Assembly (NCBI RefSeq): GCF_018991925.1
Contig: NW_024725521.1
Location: 1,541,501-1,605,500 of the forward strand
Source of the DNA: Homarus americanus
Taxonomy: Eukaryota; Arthropoda; Malacostraca; Decapoda; Nephropidae
Reading direction: 5' to 3'
DNA: 64,000 bases
In this document: positions 1 to 20,295 of the stretch, piece after piece
Layout: every line of letters starts with the position of its first letter
How positions within the stretch are numbered: the first letter of the stretch is position 1
Position numbers and translations under genes: made by a program
The notes under the pieces: generated by a model
The model's database searches: none
Told to the model about the DNA's origin: nothing
The model's input: only the letters and a program-made list of their open reading frames with translations

Positions 1-1491
1 TTAGCTCCGCCCCATTCAGTGATTCACATCATCTGGTGAGTTGGGGCAGTCACAGATGGTGATGGCCTTGCCTTGGTTGACATTTGATTGTTTCATTTTA
101 TTATTTTTTTTTTTTTAGAATACTCATAAGGCTAAGGCTTTTCTGTGGCCAGGTATAACAAAATGAACCCTGTACGCTCACATAGTCCTCCAAAAACTAA
201 GTGATATAAAAAGAAAAGAAAAAACTGGCAAATGTTACAAGGAAACACCCAGGGGAGGGAGTGCTGGACATTTTGCTGATGACATTTACCAGACATGACA
301 AGGTGAATGTCTGAGGGTACTCTGACAACTGGATATTGTCTTATAATGTATACTTAAGAAAATAGAGCATATTTCTCTAGGCATTAAGCACTCTTCGTCT
401 CTCAAGGGACATCACTTTGAGTATTTTAGAGTTAACCCTTGTTATTTGCTGGGGGGTTAGGTTCCACGGAACCCTGCAAATTGTCAAATTCTGCGAATAG
501 TATTAGCAGCTATAGTATTGTATATTTGAGATGCTTGAGTCACCCATAAAACATAACTGCATATGATAAAGTATTTCAGTTTGTTTCTTTAAATACACGT
601 ACAAGGGTGAACATCAATGAAACAATGAAATTATACAATATATTAAATAGTAAGTTTGAAATAAGAAATAATGATGTGGAAAGGGAATTGTGTGTGAAGG
701 AAGTAGGAATGATGGCTGGACTCCAACAGAAATTACCCATTTTATTATAACAGTTTACAATTTCACCATAATTCCTATATTAATTAGGTTCACTTGGTGC
801 CAGGTTAATAAAACATTATCTTAAAATAATAAGTTTTCCTGAAAATAATCCCTCAATCAACCCCTGATGAGATCTTGAGTTTGCTTATCAAGGTGAACAA
901 CTGAGCAGCCAGCCTGCTTGCCTGTCTCCATGTTGGTGTAATGGTGTTAACCTGAAGATGATTATGAGAAGAGAAGAAGCTGCTTATGTAAGAGGGAGGG
1001 CTGCTGGGCTTTGAAAGTTTGGAGAAATTTTGCATCGGGGCAGACTGAGATGGTTTGGGCATGTGAATAGAATGGATAAGACTATTTGGGTCGTGAGATG
1101 TATGAGTCTGTGTGAAGGGGAGAAGAACTAGGAGTAGGCCAAGAATGAGATGGGGGGGGGGGAAAATTGTTAGAAATGACCTGAGTGAAACACATTATGA
1201 GAGAGGCTGCAAGAGACCACACACACATCATGGAGAGCTACCATCACGTAATCACAACTAACCCACCTAAGTATGCAAAATAGCCGCAAAACATTGATGA
1301 CAACGACGACAACGTATCCAATGATCACGAGTTTTATGATGACATAATAATGAAAAAGCTCACTACTTTATAATTATGTACTATGCTTTTGACCCAAAGA
1401 TCAACTTTTACCACTCCCTCCATGTGAAATGAATAATGTGTTTTGTTTGATAATTTTTACTTTCTCTAATATGTAAATTCTTTTCCAACAG
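1..1491. other. Intronic sequence upstream of the first visible USP exon
   Basis: No earlier USP exon could be recognised here, so the window opens inside an intron. The stretch holds AT-rich sequence, a possible MITE-like piece around 435-520 (a GGGGTTAGGTTCC-type word), and the 3' end of a LINE at about 1015-1260. Confidence 0.6.
1015..1260 (+). mobile_element. Degenerate LINE 3' end (reverse-transcriptase C-terminal region)
   Basis: The + strand reads LRWFGHVNRMDKT followed by a basic stretch interrupted by stops and a G-run. The pattern R-WFGHV-R-D is typical of the last part of RTE/Jockey-type LINE proteins. The sequence then runs into a tail (GGAGAGCTACCATCA) that recurs at about 46,738-46,805 in a CIT intron. 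It is broken by stops and frameshifts. Confidence 0.6.
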
Positions 1492-10367
<8,876 letters not shown>

Positions 10368-10534
10368 CTTTAAAGGAGTCGCCAAAGAAAGTGGAATCCG
10401 TCTGTCATGTCCAACCGGTTCTTCGGAGGCTGGCGAGCAGCTTTAGTCATGTCATAAAGAAGGAAAATTAGGTAGAGAAAGAAAGTACAGGAGTTTTGAG
10501 CATTGTGTCCAACAGGGGTTGAGAGTGGGTGTGT

Positions 10535-10540
10535 AATAAA
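10535..10540 (+). promoter_or_regulatory. Candidate polyadenylation signal of the USP gene
   Basis: AATAAA lies 168 bp after the USP stop codon, in otherwise AT-rich non-coding sequence. It is the first canonical hexamer downstream of the stop. No cleavage site can be seen directly. Confidence 0.4.
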
Positions 10541-12013
10541 TGTATTCATCTAGTTCAGGTTTATCATAGAATGAATGCACCCATGTACTACTGTACATTG
10601 TATCTGATCTGAATAGTTATTTCACAAATGTTATTATACTGTAATGTATTGATTATAATGCACATTGTAAATAAGAGTTTATCTGAGATTCTTTACAGTC
10701 TATTGTAGGTGTAAGAGCTGGAGAATTCTTGATCAACTTACCTTAAAGAACTATTTCACCCCTGTTAACTTATCCCTTCCTTCACTTTCTTCTGTTTTAA
10801 GACATTTTTGTTAATTGTGTGAATCATCATGTTCCCGGTTTCCTAAATTCTTATTTACAAAGCAGTTCATATATAAATTGAAATTTGATTATGCATTACA
10901 AACTACTCATACAGAATGATCTATTTTAAGTACAGTAATACAAAATGCCAACAGGTGGTGATTATTCATAAAATTGGTTTCTTGCACATTACCATGTGTA
11001 CAGAGGCTACTGTTCTGTTAACTGGTTTATTTTACATAATTAGGTTGAGTTGATTCATGTTAGCACTATTGGAACCTTTGACAATAAGGAGGATGCAACT
11101 CGTACAAACTTCAGAACCACACAGGATCCATCCAATACTCCAGTGTACTGTAGTTGTTTTGTGAGCAGAATTTGGTAAGCCAGAGTTTTGACTTTGTATC
11201 ATGGTAGATTTTGATACAATGCTTATTTCAAGGTTTTTAACATGAAATGAATGGTGAATTATTATTTATTATAAAATATGTGTATCTTGAATCAGCAAAG
11301 TTCTGGTCAGGTAGGTCTTGGGTCATGGAGGTTAAGGATTGGATTGGTGTACCACTGCAGAAGAAAAAATTGTATATACCTGTATGTATACATATAGTTT
11401 GAAGTGCTCAGTATATTGAATCATTGAAACAATTCCCTCTAAATTTTTTAATAATGAAAAGTTTATTTATTTGCTTCTTGAAAGGATATTGATGATTCTT
11501 GCCAGTCTAACCTCTGTGATATCATAATGATTATTTTACAGGCTGGAACAGGGTCATGGTGTATCCTTCAGAGGATCAACTAAACCTTTTCGGAGGCAGT
11601 TGTACTGTTTTCTAATTATATATTTCCCACTGTTAATGCAACACAGTTTATTGTATAATGCTGTTGAACAGTAAGAAAAAGTTGAACATTTATCGTTTAA
11701 TTTCTCCTCTGCCATACAAACTGATACGGTTGTACAGTAGGTTCACAGAGCATACTCGTGTGACCCCATGAACCGCCTTTACGCTTGGGTCTCACTCTAA
11801 CCTGAATCAACCTACCCAGCATCCCACTACCTCAACGTAATGTATCACTTGTCCATGCTTGTTTGAGGGGCTGATCAGCTTCCAGCAGAATTTATGAAAC
11901 AAATGGGTAAGAATGGACTAAAATGGCTGACTAATTATGTAATTCTATATACAGTGCTTCAAAGGAGACTTTCCCAGTGATTTAAAAAAAAAATCTAAGT
12001 AAGATCTTCATTC

Positions 12014-12350
12014 GCCAGAATCCCTCAAACCTGGAACTCTCTGATAGCCGGAATTTAAATTTTCTCGGAAAATCGTTCCCAAAGTCGAATTTAACCGGAA
12101 AATTAAAGCTCTGGGAATGATTTTTTGAGGGGCATATTTTCTGGCATATATTCCTGATACCTGGAAAATTCCTGGGATGGGGGAGTTTTTTCCTGGGTTT
12201 GAGAGATAAAAATCGTGCGCATTTTCCGGAAATTCCAGGGATGGGGGATATTTTTCAGAGCTCAAGAGATGATGTAATGGGCAATTTCTGGAACTTCCGT
12301 GAACATTTTTCTGTTAGCCGGAAGATTATGGGGATGAGGGATTTCTCCGC
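12014..12350. mobile_element. Degenerate MITE-like element with imperfect terminal inverted repeats
   Basis: The left end AGAATCCCTCAAACCTGG then GATAGCCGGAA is imperfectly mirrored by the right end TTAGCCGGAAG then GATGAGGGATTTCT. Internal words such as GGGATGGGGGA recur. No coding capacity recognised. Confidence 0.4.
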
Positions 12351-12429
12351 TTTGAGAGTTGTTCCCAGAAGTGCTCTGCACCAATTGTTCTGGCTAACGG
12401 AGATATCACTACTGCTGTATATGTATTTT

Positions 12430-12870
12430 TACCGAAGAAGCCAGGAGCCTTAGAGTGCACCCAGTTTAGAACAGTAAGCTTAATAAGTCCTGCCTGCAGA
12501 GTTGTATTAAACATGATTTTAATTAGAATAAAACTTAAAATAGAAAGTGAGTTATTTGAAGAGCAAAATGGATTTAGAAAGGAAGAAGTTACTAGAGAAA
12601 CTATTTGGTTTGAGGATTTTGAGTGAAAGGGCTTTAGAGGTCCAAAGAAATTTTTATATCTGCTTTGTTGATTTTGAAAAAATAAGCATTAATGAAGTGA
12701 TATTAGAATTTTATAGAATATTTACTGGCAACAGGTAGCTACAGTGTTAGTAAACATTGAATTTAACTAATTGGTTAGACGGAGTAAGACTGGGCTGTGT
12801 TCTATCTACAACATTGTTCAGTAAAACACTTTTATGAAATATGAGGGACACCTCCCAAGGTGGGACGGTC
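12430..12870 (+). pseudogene. RTE/Jockey-like LINE reverse-transcriptase relic
   Basis: The + strand contains, in shifting frames, ELFEEQNGFRKEE, ERALEVQ, ICFVDFEK (the RT motif A region), YWQQVATVLVN and a RTGLCSI-like piece. The order matches non-LTR reverse transcriptases (EEQ-GFRKG, FVD-EKAFD, then RQGC-LSP). The catalytic YADD region is not visible and several stops interrupt it. Confidence 0.65.
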
Positions 12871-13130
12871 TACCACATAAAATGAAATGAGAAATCATTT
12901 CTTAAACAAGGGATAATGAGGAATAATATCCATGAAGATGGCATGTAAGTGTGTAGCAGAGGCACCTGGCCGACTCGCCACTCAGTAGCACTCAGAGTGG
13001 GCGAGGCTGAGGTGTGAAATATGTTATTGATCAACTCATAATTTGGGGTAGATATACTTAATTTTCTGCTTTTTCTTGTACTCTTGTTGCCTGCACACAC
13101 ATTCGTTCATACAGAATGTGCAAACAAAGT

Positions 13131-13476
13131 CAAAAAGCCGTTTTTTTTCTAAAAACCAGTTTTTGTGATATAGCTCGGAATGTGACGCTAAGCAATGTTA
13201 CCTAGGTATGTTAATTACTAGCCAACATACAGGCAATTAAAACATCTAATAATTACTTAAGTAATATGAGGAGGACACGTCGCTACCTGGCATTTAATTG
13301 CAATTCTCAAAACCCCCTCCTACACCCCCCACCATACGCATCATGACCTTCATCTCTTGCCTCAGAGCGAGCAGTAAATAAAAGTCAACTCTCGAGGAGT
13401 GGAGATGGGCGGGTTATCGGCGTCGCATTCCGAGCTATATCACAAAAACTGGTTTTTAGAAAAAAACGACTTTTTG
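13131..13476. repeat. Inverted repeat, about 58-bp arms (13131-13189 and 13420-13476)
   Basis: The left arm contains CTAAAAACCAGTTTTTGTGA then TATAGCTCGGAATGTGACGC; the right arm is its reverse complement with only a few mismatches (GCGTCGCATTCCGAGCTATA, then TCACAAAAACTGGTTTTTAG). The arms are 230 bp apart and lie just beyond the 3' end of the tyrosine-recombinase ORF, where DIRS elements carry terminal and internal complementary repeats. Confidence 0.85.
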
Positions 13477-13659
13477 TTCAAGCTGGAATGCGACGCTCGG
13501 CAAGAATACCCGAGCAGGAGGTGGAAAGGGAGGTGACTTTCCATACAAGGCTCTGCTGACTTAGGTCCAGATTATGTTATAAACCGTTTAGAATATTTCC
13601 AAAATTAGGAACATTTACCGGAAGGTAAAATGTTAATTTACTCAAGAAGGATACTCACT

Positions 13660-14780
13660 TTATTCTGATGAGGAAGAAGGTCCTGGTTGTGGAGATTGAC
13701 TAGGTGGGAGAGGGGAACCCAGCACCACCACATTTGAAGCATCTTTCAGAGATAGATGAAGATAGCTGTCTTTGAAAGTTTTTGAAGATCTCCAAAAGCC
13801 CATTTCCTTGATCTGACTGTGACTCATATGCTGCAGAAAGGCCACAGACCCTGCATATTTCCTAGTGTCATGTGCTAAAAATTTCTTGCCAAGGTCTGCT
13901 TGATTCACTAATTGAGATAAGGATTTTGTCATTTGACTAGGAGATAATTTCTTACCATCCCTTGAGAAAACATAGGGGCCTCGATTAGGGAATCTGGTTA
14001 ACCATCCCTGAAGATTTTTAACTGGGCACAATAAATGAGGAACCCTTGTTTCATCCATTAGACATTTTATCCTAATAGGTTGAGCTTGGAAATCTTCCCT
14101 TTCATTTTTTCTTAGGATCTCCATAGGAAAAAGGATCACATCCTTGTCAGAAAATACCAATAATGATGGATTATTGGAAATTGAAATCAGTTCACTGATT
14201 CTCATACCTGTTGCTATTGCTAGAAGGAAAGTTGCCTTCTGGAGTAATTTATCCCTGTTCAGATTTATATTGTAATAAGGCCCCATAAGAAGATTAGTAA
14301 CTTTTTCCAGAGACCAAGGTGGGATTCTCTTGGGTCGAGGAGGTCTCTGAATGAAAAAGGACGATCTTAGCATTTGATATATCCTTGGATTCAAAGTAAT
14401 ATTAAAACCCCAAGCCAGCGGGTCAACCAACGCTGATTTATAAGATGCAATTGTCGATTCTTGAAGGCCTTTAACTCTGAACAGAAATTCTAAAAATTCT
14501 AACACAACTGTTTCCGGTAATGATTCTGGAGTTGTTCACTTGATAAATTGTTGAAAAAGATTCCAAGCTTTCTCATATTGAATAGAAGTTTGTGGTCTAT
14601 GACCTGCTAATACTTGGTTAGCTATATTGGAATTACCCAACAACCTATTTAAACTCCTTTTGAGAAACCCCAAGCGTGAAGTGCCAAGGATATCTCGAAC
14701 TGAGAATGTAGTACCTGGTCTAGACATCCTTGTTGCAATTGTAGCGGATTCGGGCACCAGTCCAGCAGATCCAGGCACCA
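13660..14780 (-). pseudogene. DIRS-like retrotransposon tyrosine recombinase, one nonsense codon, 5'-truncated
   Basis: Reading from high to low coordinates, an N-terminal SAM-like core-binding part (QVLAGHRPQTSIQYEKAWN, 14.6-14.5 kb) is joined, across a single in-frame TGA at 14536-14538, to a 281-codon catalytic domain. Numbered from the first Met of the lower open part, the YR signature is complete: R102 in TGMRISEL, H212-x-x-R215 in AHDTRKYAGS, W228 in MGFW, and the nucleophile candidate Y238 in FKDSYLHL. The C-terminus is a Ser/Pro-rich tail. Such recombinases integrate DIRS elements through a circular intermediate (family knowledge). RT/RNase H is absent: the upper end is cut by a LINE fragment at about 14,780. 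Crypton or Ngaro recombinases are alternatives, but the sequence around HDTRK-A looks DIRS-like. Confidence 0.8.
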
Positions 14781-14781
14781 A

Positions 14782-15496
14782 CTCTGAAAAATGGCAGATG
14801 AAATTCAATGTGGACAAATGTAAAGTACTTAGTCTACGAGATGTAAACAGAGAAACCAGACATCAGATGAACAACGATGTTATAGAGAAATCCGACTGAG
14901 AAAGATTTAGGAGTAATGGTAAGTAGGAATCTTAAGCCAAGTAAACAATGTGTATTTGATCGAATCAAGGCTAATAAAGTACTTGGGTTCCTACAAAGGA
15001 GTGTTAGTTACAAGACTAGAAAGGTTATCCTAAAACTATATCCTGTGTTTGTGAGACCTCACTTGGATGACGCAATTCAATTCTGGTCACCGTATTACAG
15101 AATGGATATAAAATCCCTAGAAAGGAGAATGACAAGACTAATCCCGGGCATTAGGAACTTTGAGTACAGAGACAGGTTAAAGCATCTTAATTTGCACTCC
15201 CTCGAGAGACGTAGAGTGAGGGGCGATATGATAGACTCATAGAGGTTTATAAATGGAAGTCAGGGCTAATCAATGGTGAAACAAAGGTACTCAAACTATC
15301 CAACCAGGAGCAAACTCGTAGCAATGGCTTTAAATTAGACAAATTTAGATTTCGGCACGAGGTAGGTAAACATTGGTTTGGAAATAGAGTAGTGGATGAA
15401 TGGAACAAGTTACCAAACACCATCATTAACTCGAATACGCTGGATACCTTCAAACATAGGTTGGATGGATTTATGAGCAATAGGGGTTGGGTGTAA
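14782..15496 (+). pseudogene. CR1-like non-LTR retrotransposon, 3' part of ORF2
   Basis: In successive frames the + strand reads EKWQMKFNVDKCKVLSLR, LGVMVSRNLKPSKQC, ANKVLGFLQRSV, PVFVRPHLDDAIQFWSPYYR, RLIPGIRNFEYRDRLKHLNL, HSLERRRVRGDMI and, after a stop, GFKLDKFRFRHEVG, FGNRVVDEWNKLP, TLDTFKHRLDGFM. This is the usual post-catalytic end of CR1/L2-group LINE proteins, up to the natural stop. It is broken by a frameshift near 14,900 and a stop near 15,238. It interrupts the DIRS-like recombinase. Confidence 0.8.
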
Positions 15497-15507
15497 ATGG
15501 GAGCCAA

Positions 15508-15786
15508 TCAGTGGCGAAGAGAATAAAAGTAAAAACTGAGATGTTTATAAACTTCAATTAGGTTACCCCTTGCCTGTCCAGAGTATAAGCTAGGCAACTG
15601 CAGGCATTCTAATCTCTCTGGGTAACTGAGGTGTCGTGGTGTAATGGTAAATGTCTGTGAGTTTGACTTGACCTCGCTCACAATCTGCATCTGGAACCTT
15701 TTTAGTCCTTCTACACTGTTAGAAGTGGTGTTCCTTGCGTGGTAATACTGACCCGACAGTGAGGTAAAATGGACCCAATAAAGCAA
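15508..15786 (-). pseudogene. Second CR1-like LINE 3' fragment, opposite orientation
   Basis: The - strand open stretch contains YPERLECLQLPSLYSGQARG followed by NLIEVYKHL. It aligns with the RDRL--L-L-SLE-RR-RGDMIEVYK block of the neighbouring + strand fragment. The two fragments are tail-to-tail, within about 15 bp of each other. Confidence 0.6.
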
Positions 15787-16542
15787 AGTAAATGGTCCCG
15801 ATTAAGTGAGGAAACAGTGACCCGACAAAAAGGTTACCTACAGTATGATCAGTGGTGTAATGCTAAATGAAGAAGTGAGGGAACGCATTTTAAAAATGTT
15901 ACTCAGAAGCGGGTGGGACAATGAAGGGCATAGCGAGCTCATACAGCTGGGGGTCATGGGGGCGCTGTAAGCCCTTAGGATTTTTTTTTTTTTAAATCTG
16001 ACCACTTCAGGAATATTTTGAGGCCATATGCACTTGATATTAGAATATATTACAAGATTGAAGATACAATATATCCAGTTTCATTACATTGGATATACTA
16101 TAACATTCAGTACAATCAATACAAATAGGTAACAACTGGAGTGATTACACTACACACATCAGCACATATGGATGGACTAGGCAGCACAACATTGGGTTTG
16201 TATCGTAATTAGATGGTGAATGTTTAGATCAGAAGTTTGTTCCCAGACCTTTTCAACTTATTTACCAACTGACAATTTTGTGGGCAGCAAATTATATACA
16301 TGTATAATCATGCTGCAAAATCTCAATGTCCCAAAGTTTATAGGCTAGCATTGCCACAGTTGAAGCTAAAAGAAAAGAAACAGTTAATAATTCTTTCTCA
16401 TATTTGTTCTCATATTTGAAATAGTGAGGGAGCGCCATTCCGCCTACCAAAAAAAAAAAAAGACTATGATATTTATAGACGTAAGTAAGAATTTAAACCT
16501 GGCGGGTGAGGTTGAGGTGGCGGGCGGCAGGAGGCACCAGTA

Positions 16543-16567
16543 ACACGTCAACAAAACTCTGACGTGT
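16543..16567. promoter_or_regulatory. Inverted pair of UPRE-like motifs upstream of SPCS3
   Basis: ACACGTCA (16543-16550), a 9-bp spacer, then TGACGTGT (16560-16567): two perfectly inverted copies of TGACGTGT, centred about 90 bp before the SPCS3 ATG. The core TGACGTG is the unfolded-protein-response element bound by XBP1 and ATF6 (established for UPRE TGACGTGG/A). That it acts this way here is inference, fitting an ER secretion gene. Confidence 0.5.
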
Positions 16568-16645
16568 AGCGGCATCAGTGGTGTCCTGCCAGCTGGGTTT
16601 AGATTATACCTCACTACCCACGTATTGATACAGATATTAAAGAAG

Positions 16646-19600
16646 ATGCATACATTCCTGTCTCGGGTGAATGCTGTGAGCGCCTTCAGCCTGAGCACCT
16701 TAGCAGCACTAACCTTCCTGTGCTTTGCCTCCACATTTTTCATCAACTACACCGCGCCTGTCACTATCAACGCCGCCAATATTGTTCTGTGAGTATAACT
16801 TTAAAGAGCTTTTGGTGATATAAATGAGTCATGTGATCTGTTGAGAAAGATAACTAATTTAATTGGTAATATCTGAGAACAGTACTATACCACCAGAAGG
16901 AGTAGTTCGATTACGTTCATAATTTCCACATGTTCTTTTAATTGTGGTAAAATTATTGTTTCGGTCATCCACCTATTTTGAAATTGGGTAAATTTGCATC
17001 AGTGCACACAACTCTGTGAGAAAGTCAAAACTATGCTTTTCTAGTGTATCTTTGTGTTTTGATTGGCTTTGACCTTCATTTCCGTTGGAAATTGCCCGTT
17101 TTTTAGTTATAGGGGGTTTTGTGTGGGGCGTTTTCCGACAAAAATAATGGCCAATCGAATACAAAATACACAAAAAAAACACTAGAAGAACATAAACCTG
17201 ACCTAACCTAACTAACTCACCACATGATGGAATCACTTATTTCTTACCTTATTGGCCTGGTTCTGGTTCGTCGTTGGAATCTGAGATTAGTGCAGGTTGT
17301 TGACTCTGATTCTCGCTTAACGGGGGGTGTAGGCGGGCAGCTTCTTCCAATGATTCATAAATAAAAGTAACTTCAATGGCACTTTTCTAAAAATGTTCTT
17401 TTGTAATCACTGACAGCGTACAAACACCAACGTCTCTTCTTTGTCTTGGAAATAAGGAACGAGTTACCACAATACACCACATATGTTAGTCTTGACGATA
17501 TTTACATTCGTTCTTACACTTAGGACACTTTACTGACGTCGGGAGAACACCATGAGATCTAAAAAATTATATAGCATGCTCGTTTTTTCCAAAAACACGT
17601 AATCAATTCCTAATAATTGAAGTGACACCCATCGCAGACTTCCATGGTCAGAAATGAATTTGAATTTCGAAATATGAGACCCAAAATAAAAATAAAATTT
17701 GATTGGGCCAAAAATATAGCGAATTAAACCACAAATTTTAATTGGTGGCCAAAAAAAAAAAACCTTTTGATTGGCGGCGTGACGTGTACGGGAATGCATG
17801 CGTGTGACGATTTACGAAGGAAACACGCGGTGCGGGAGGTGAGGTAATGGGTAATGGTGGAAGATTATTGGAAGAAAATAGAGAAAGATTTGGGATGCGC
17901 TAGCTCCGTTATTATACATTTGCAATGGTGATGTAATAGAAGAAAATTATCTTATAATTAGACATTTTTCGAATATGATAATAGATTTGGGGTAGGAAAG
18001 TTGTGTGCACAAACACAAAACTACCGGAAATTCAAAACACCAAAACAACTGTGAATTTATAGTCTTGCACCGGTCTTTCTTTTGCTGTTATAAATATGTA
18101 TTTCGTAATGTTTAAACAATTCTAAGACATTTTTCTTTATGATATTTCCACCGGAAATTAAGGATAACCGAGACATTAATTTTTCAATATTATTACATTC
18201 GCTCGGTCACAAATTTCGCCATGTCTTGTTTACCTTTGGCAGAGTCTGACACCCCTTCACGCATCGCTCCTTACCTCCGTCTTCGCTTCTTAAGCATCTA
18301 CAGCGCATGTGCATTGACGACATTGACGACCCAGATGAACCTTATTGTTTTTCAGATTAAGGTAAGATGTGAGGGTATGAACAAAAGGGAGTCCAGGGGG
18401 GTGGAGCCTCCCTGGTTAGGTTAGGTTAGGTTTTGTTGGTATTTTATTTGTGATTTATTCGAAAAAATCCAACTTTTTCCGTTATGATGGGGGGGGGTTA
18501 AAAAAAACTAATGATTTCCAGCAGAAATGAATATGAAATTCGTTCGAAACTCATCAAATACCAAAGGAAACACCTATTTTTAATATTAAAATAAAGACCG
18601 GTGCAATATTACCTACGCCGCCAAAAGTAAACAAGACATGGCAAAATTTGTGACCGAGCGAATGTAATAATATTGAAAAATTAATGTCTCGGTTATCCTT
18701 AATTTCCGGTGGAAATATCATAAAGAAAAATGTCTTAGAATTGTTTAAACATTACGAAATACATACAGTATTTATAACAGCGAGAGAAAGACCAGTGCAT
18801 GACTTTAAATTGACCCCAAAAACCATTGGAAAAACTATTTCAACCTAACCTAAACTAAACAAAACTTAAAATCCTAAAATTTGTCAATTTATGATAGGAG
18901 CCAGGTTTCGATTTTTCCATAAAAATATGTTTTTCCTATGGTTCTTGTTGTGATTCAAACGAATCTGACCTTTGTTTCTGGTGCTAACCTCCCTAACCTA
19001 ACCAAACCTGGCTACTATCCTAAATTGACCCTAAAATTTGCTGGATGACTGAAACGATAATAATACTCCAATTTTAATTATTTTTCTTTTTTTAGTTTTT
19101 CTGTATCTACGATCATAAATCACCAGTAGTGGGTAGGGCTTGAAGGATGAGGGAAATTGCGTCAAGGAAGTTAGGCAAAGTTTGGGGTAGTATTGTTGTT
19201 TCACTTCCAATTGGAGTAGAGCACTTTTGGGGTTAATATTCAGCCATTGGCTGTCCACAAGTTTCCACTTATCATTATTATACAGACTCACTTTCTAGAA
19301 AAAACTAAACATGACTTCATATAATTTATTGTGCAAATCAATATTAATGGAGTACTGTACTTTATATCACAAATTTCTATGCATATATTTCTGTTCCCAC
19401 CATGTTTACTGAAGCTATGCTCCTCACTTAGTCACTTGCCTCCCCTTGTTCTCCTCCTTTTAGGTTAGGTTAGGCAAGTTAGGTTGGTTCCATTGGTACG
19501 AGAATAGTTTTTGGTGTACTTTACTCAAATCTGACCTCCATTTTTGTGCCAATTAGCATTTTGTGTTAAAAATGAAAACTAAAATTTTTTGCAAAATGGC

Positions 19601-20264
19601 TAATTTACACAAGTAATGAAGGTCAGATTTGAGTAATAAAACACACACACACAAAATATTCTCGTACCAAAACCTGAGGACAGTGAATGGACGAATATTT
19701 ACCATTTTGGGTTCACCAAAAGTTGTATCTCGTCAATTGCAACAACTTTTTCTAATACCACCTCTGTAGCAAATGGATACCTGGTAATGACTGAGGTGGT
19801 AAATTCACGTAAAATATCGCGCTGCCATCAGGTCTGATGCTATCTCTACAAACTCTGAGATTGTGACTATGAGAGACATAGCTGTTTTTCCAAGAGTTAA
19901 AATGTTACCATCTAGGTTAGGTTAGATTTGGTTAAGTTAGGATAGGCTAGGCTAGGCTTTGGTTAGGTTAAGTTAGATTAGGCTAGGTTACATTTTGGTT
20001 AGGTTTTGGTTAAGGTTAGGTTAGGTTTTGGGAAGATATTGGAAGCATAATGTGTTGTCTAATGGTAGACCCTGCTGCTATATGGCATCACAAAAATTGT
20101 GACCAAGTACCAAGTTGCTGATCTAACTTTCTGCCTCATTTACATACAATTGCAGGGTCTCAATTGTTTCTCACTCTTGATTTTTTTTTTCATTTTTGTA
20201 TGTCTTTATTATTATTATTATTATTATTATAATTATTATTAATATTATTATTATTATTATTATT

Positions 20265-20295
<31 letters not shown>

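Larger units (their letters stand above)
10368..16645. other. Intergenic region between USP and SPCS3
   Basis: 10.37-11.99 kb is AT-rich with nothing recognisable beyond UTR-like sequence. From 12.0 to 15.8 kb it is a cluster of transposon relics (listed separately). 15.8-16.4 kb shows nothing clear. The last 250 bp is the likely SPCS3 promoter and 5' UTR. Confidence 0.7.

Noticed and set aside
16444..16746. 100-codon - strand ORF over the SPCS3 first exon
   Set aside because: Antisense shadow of SPCS3 exon 1 and its 5' UTR.
18221..18424. 67-codon + strand ORF with a GTAAGA donor
   Set aside because: Begins inside a fold-back arm and runs into TTAGG repeats. No homology, so a chance frame is more likely.
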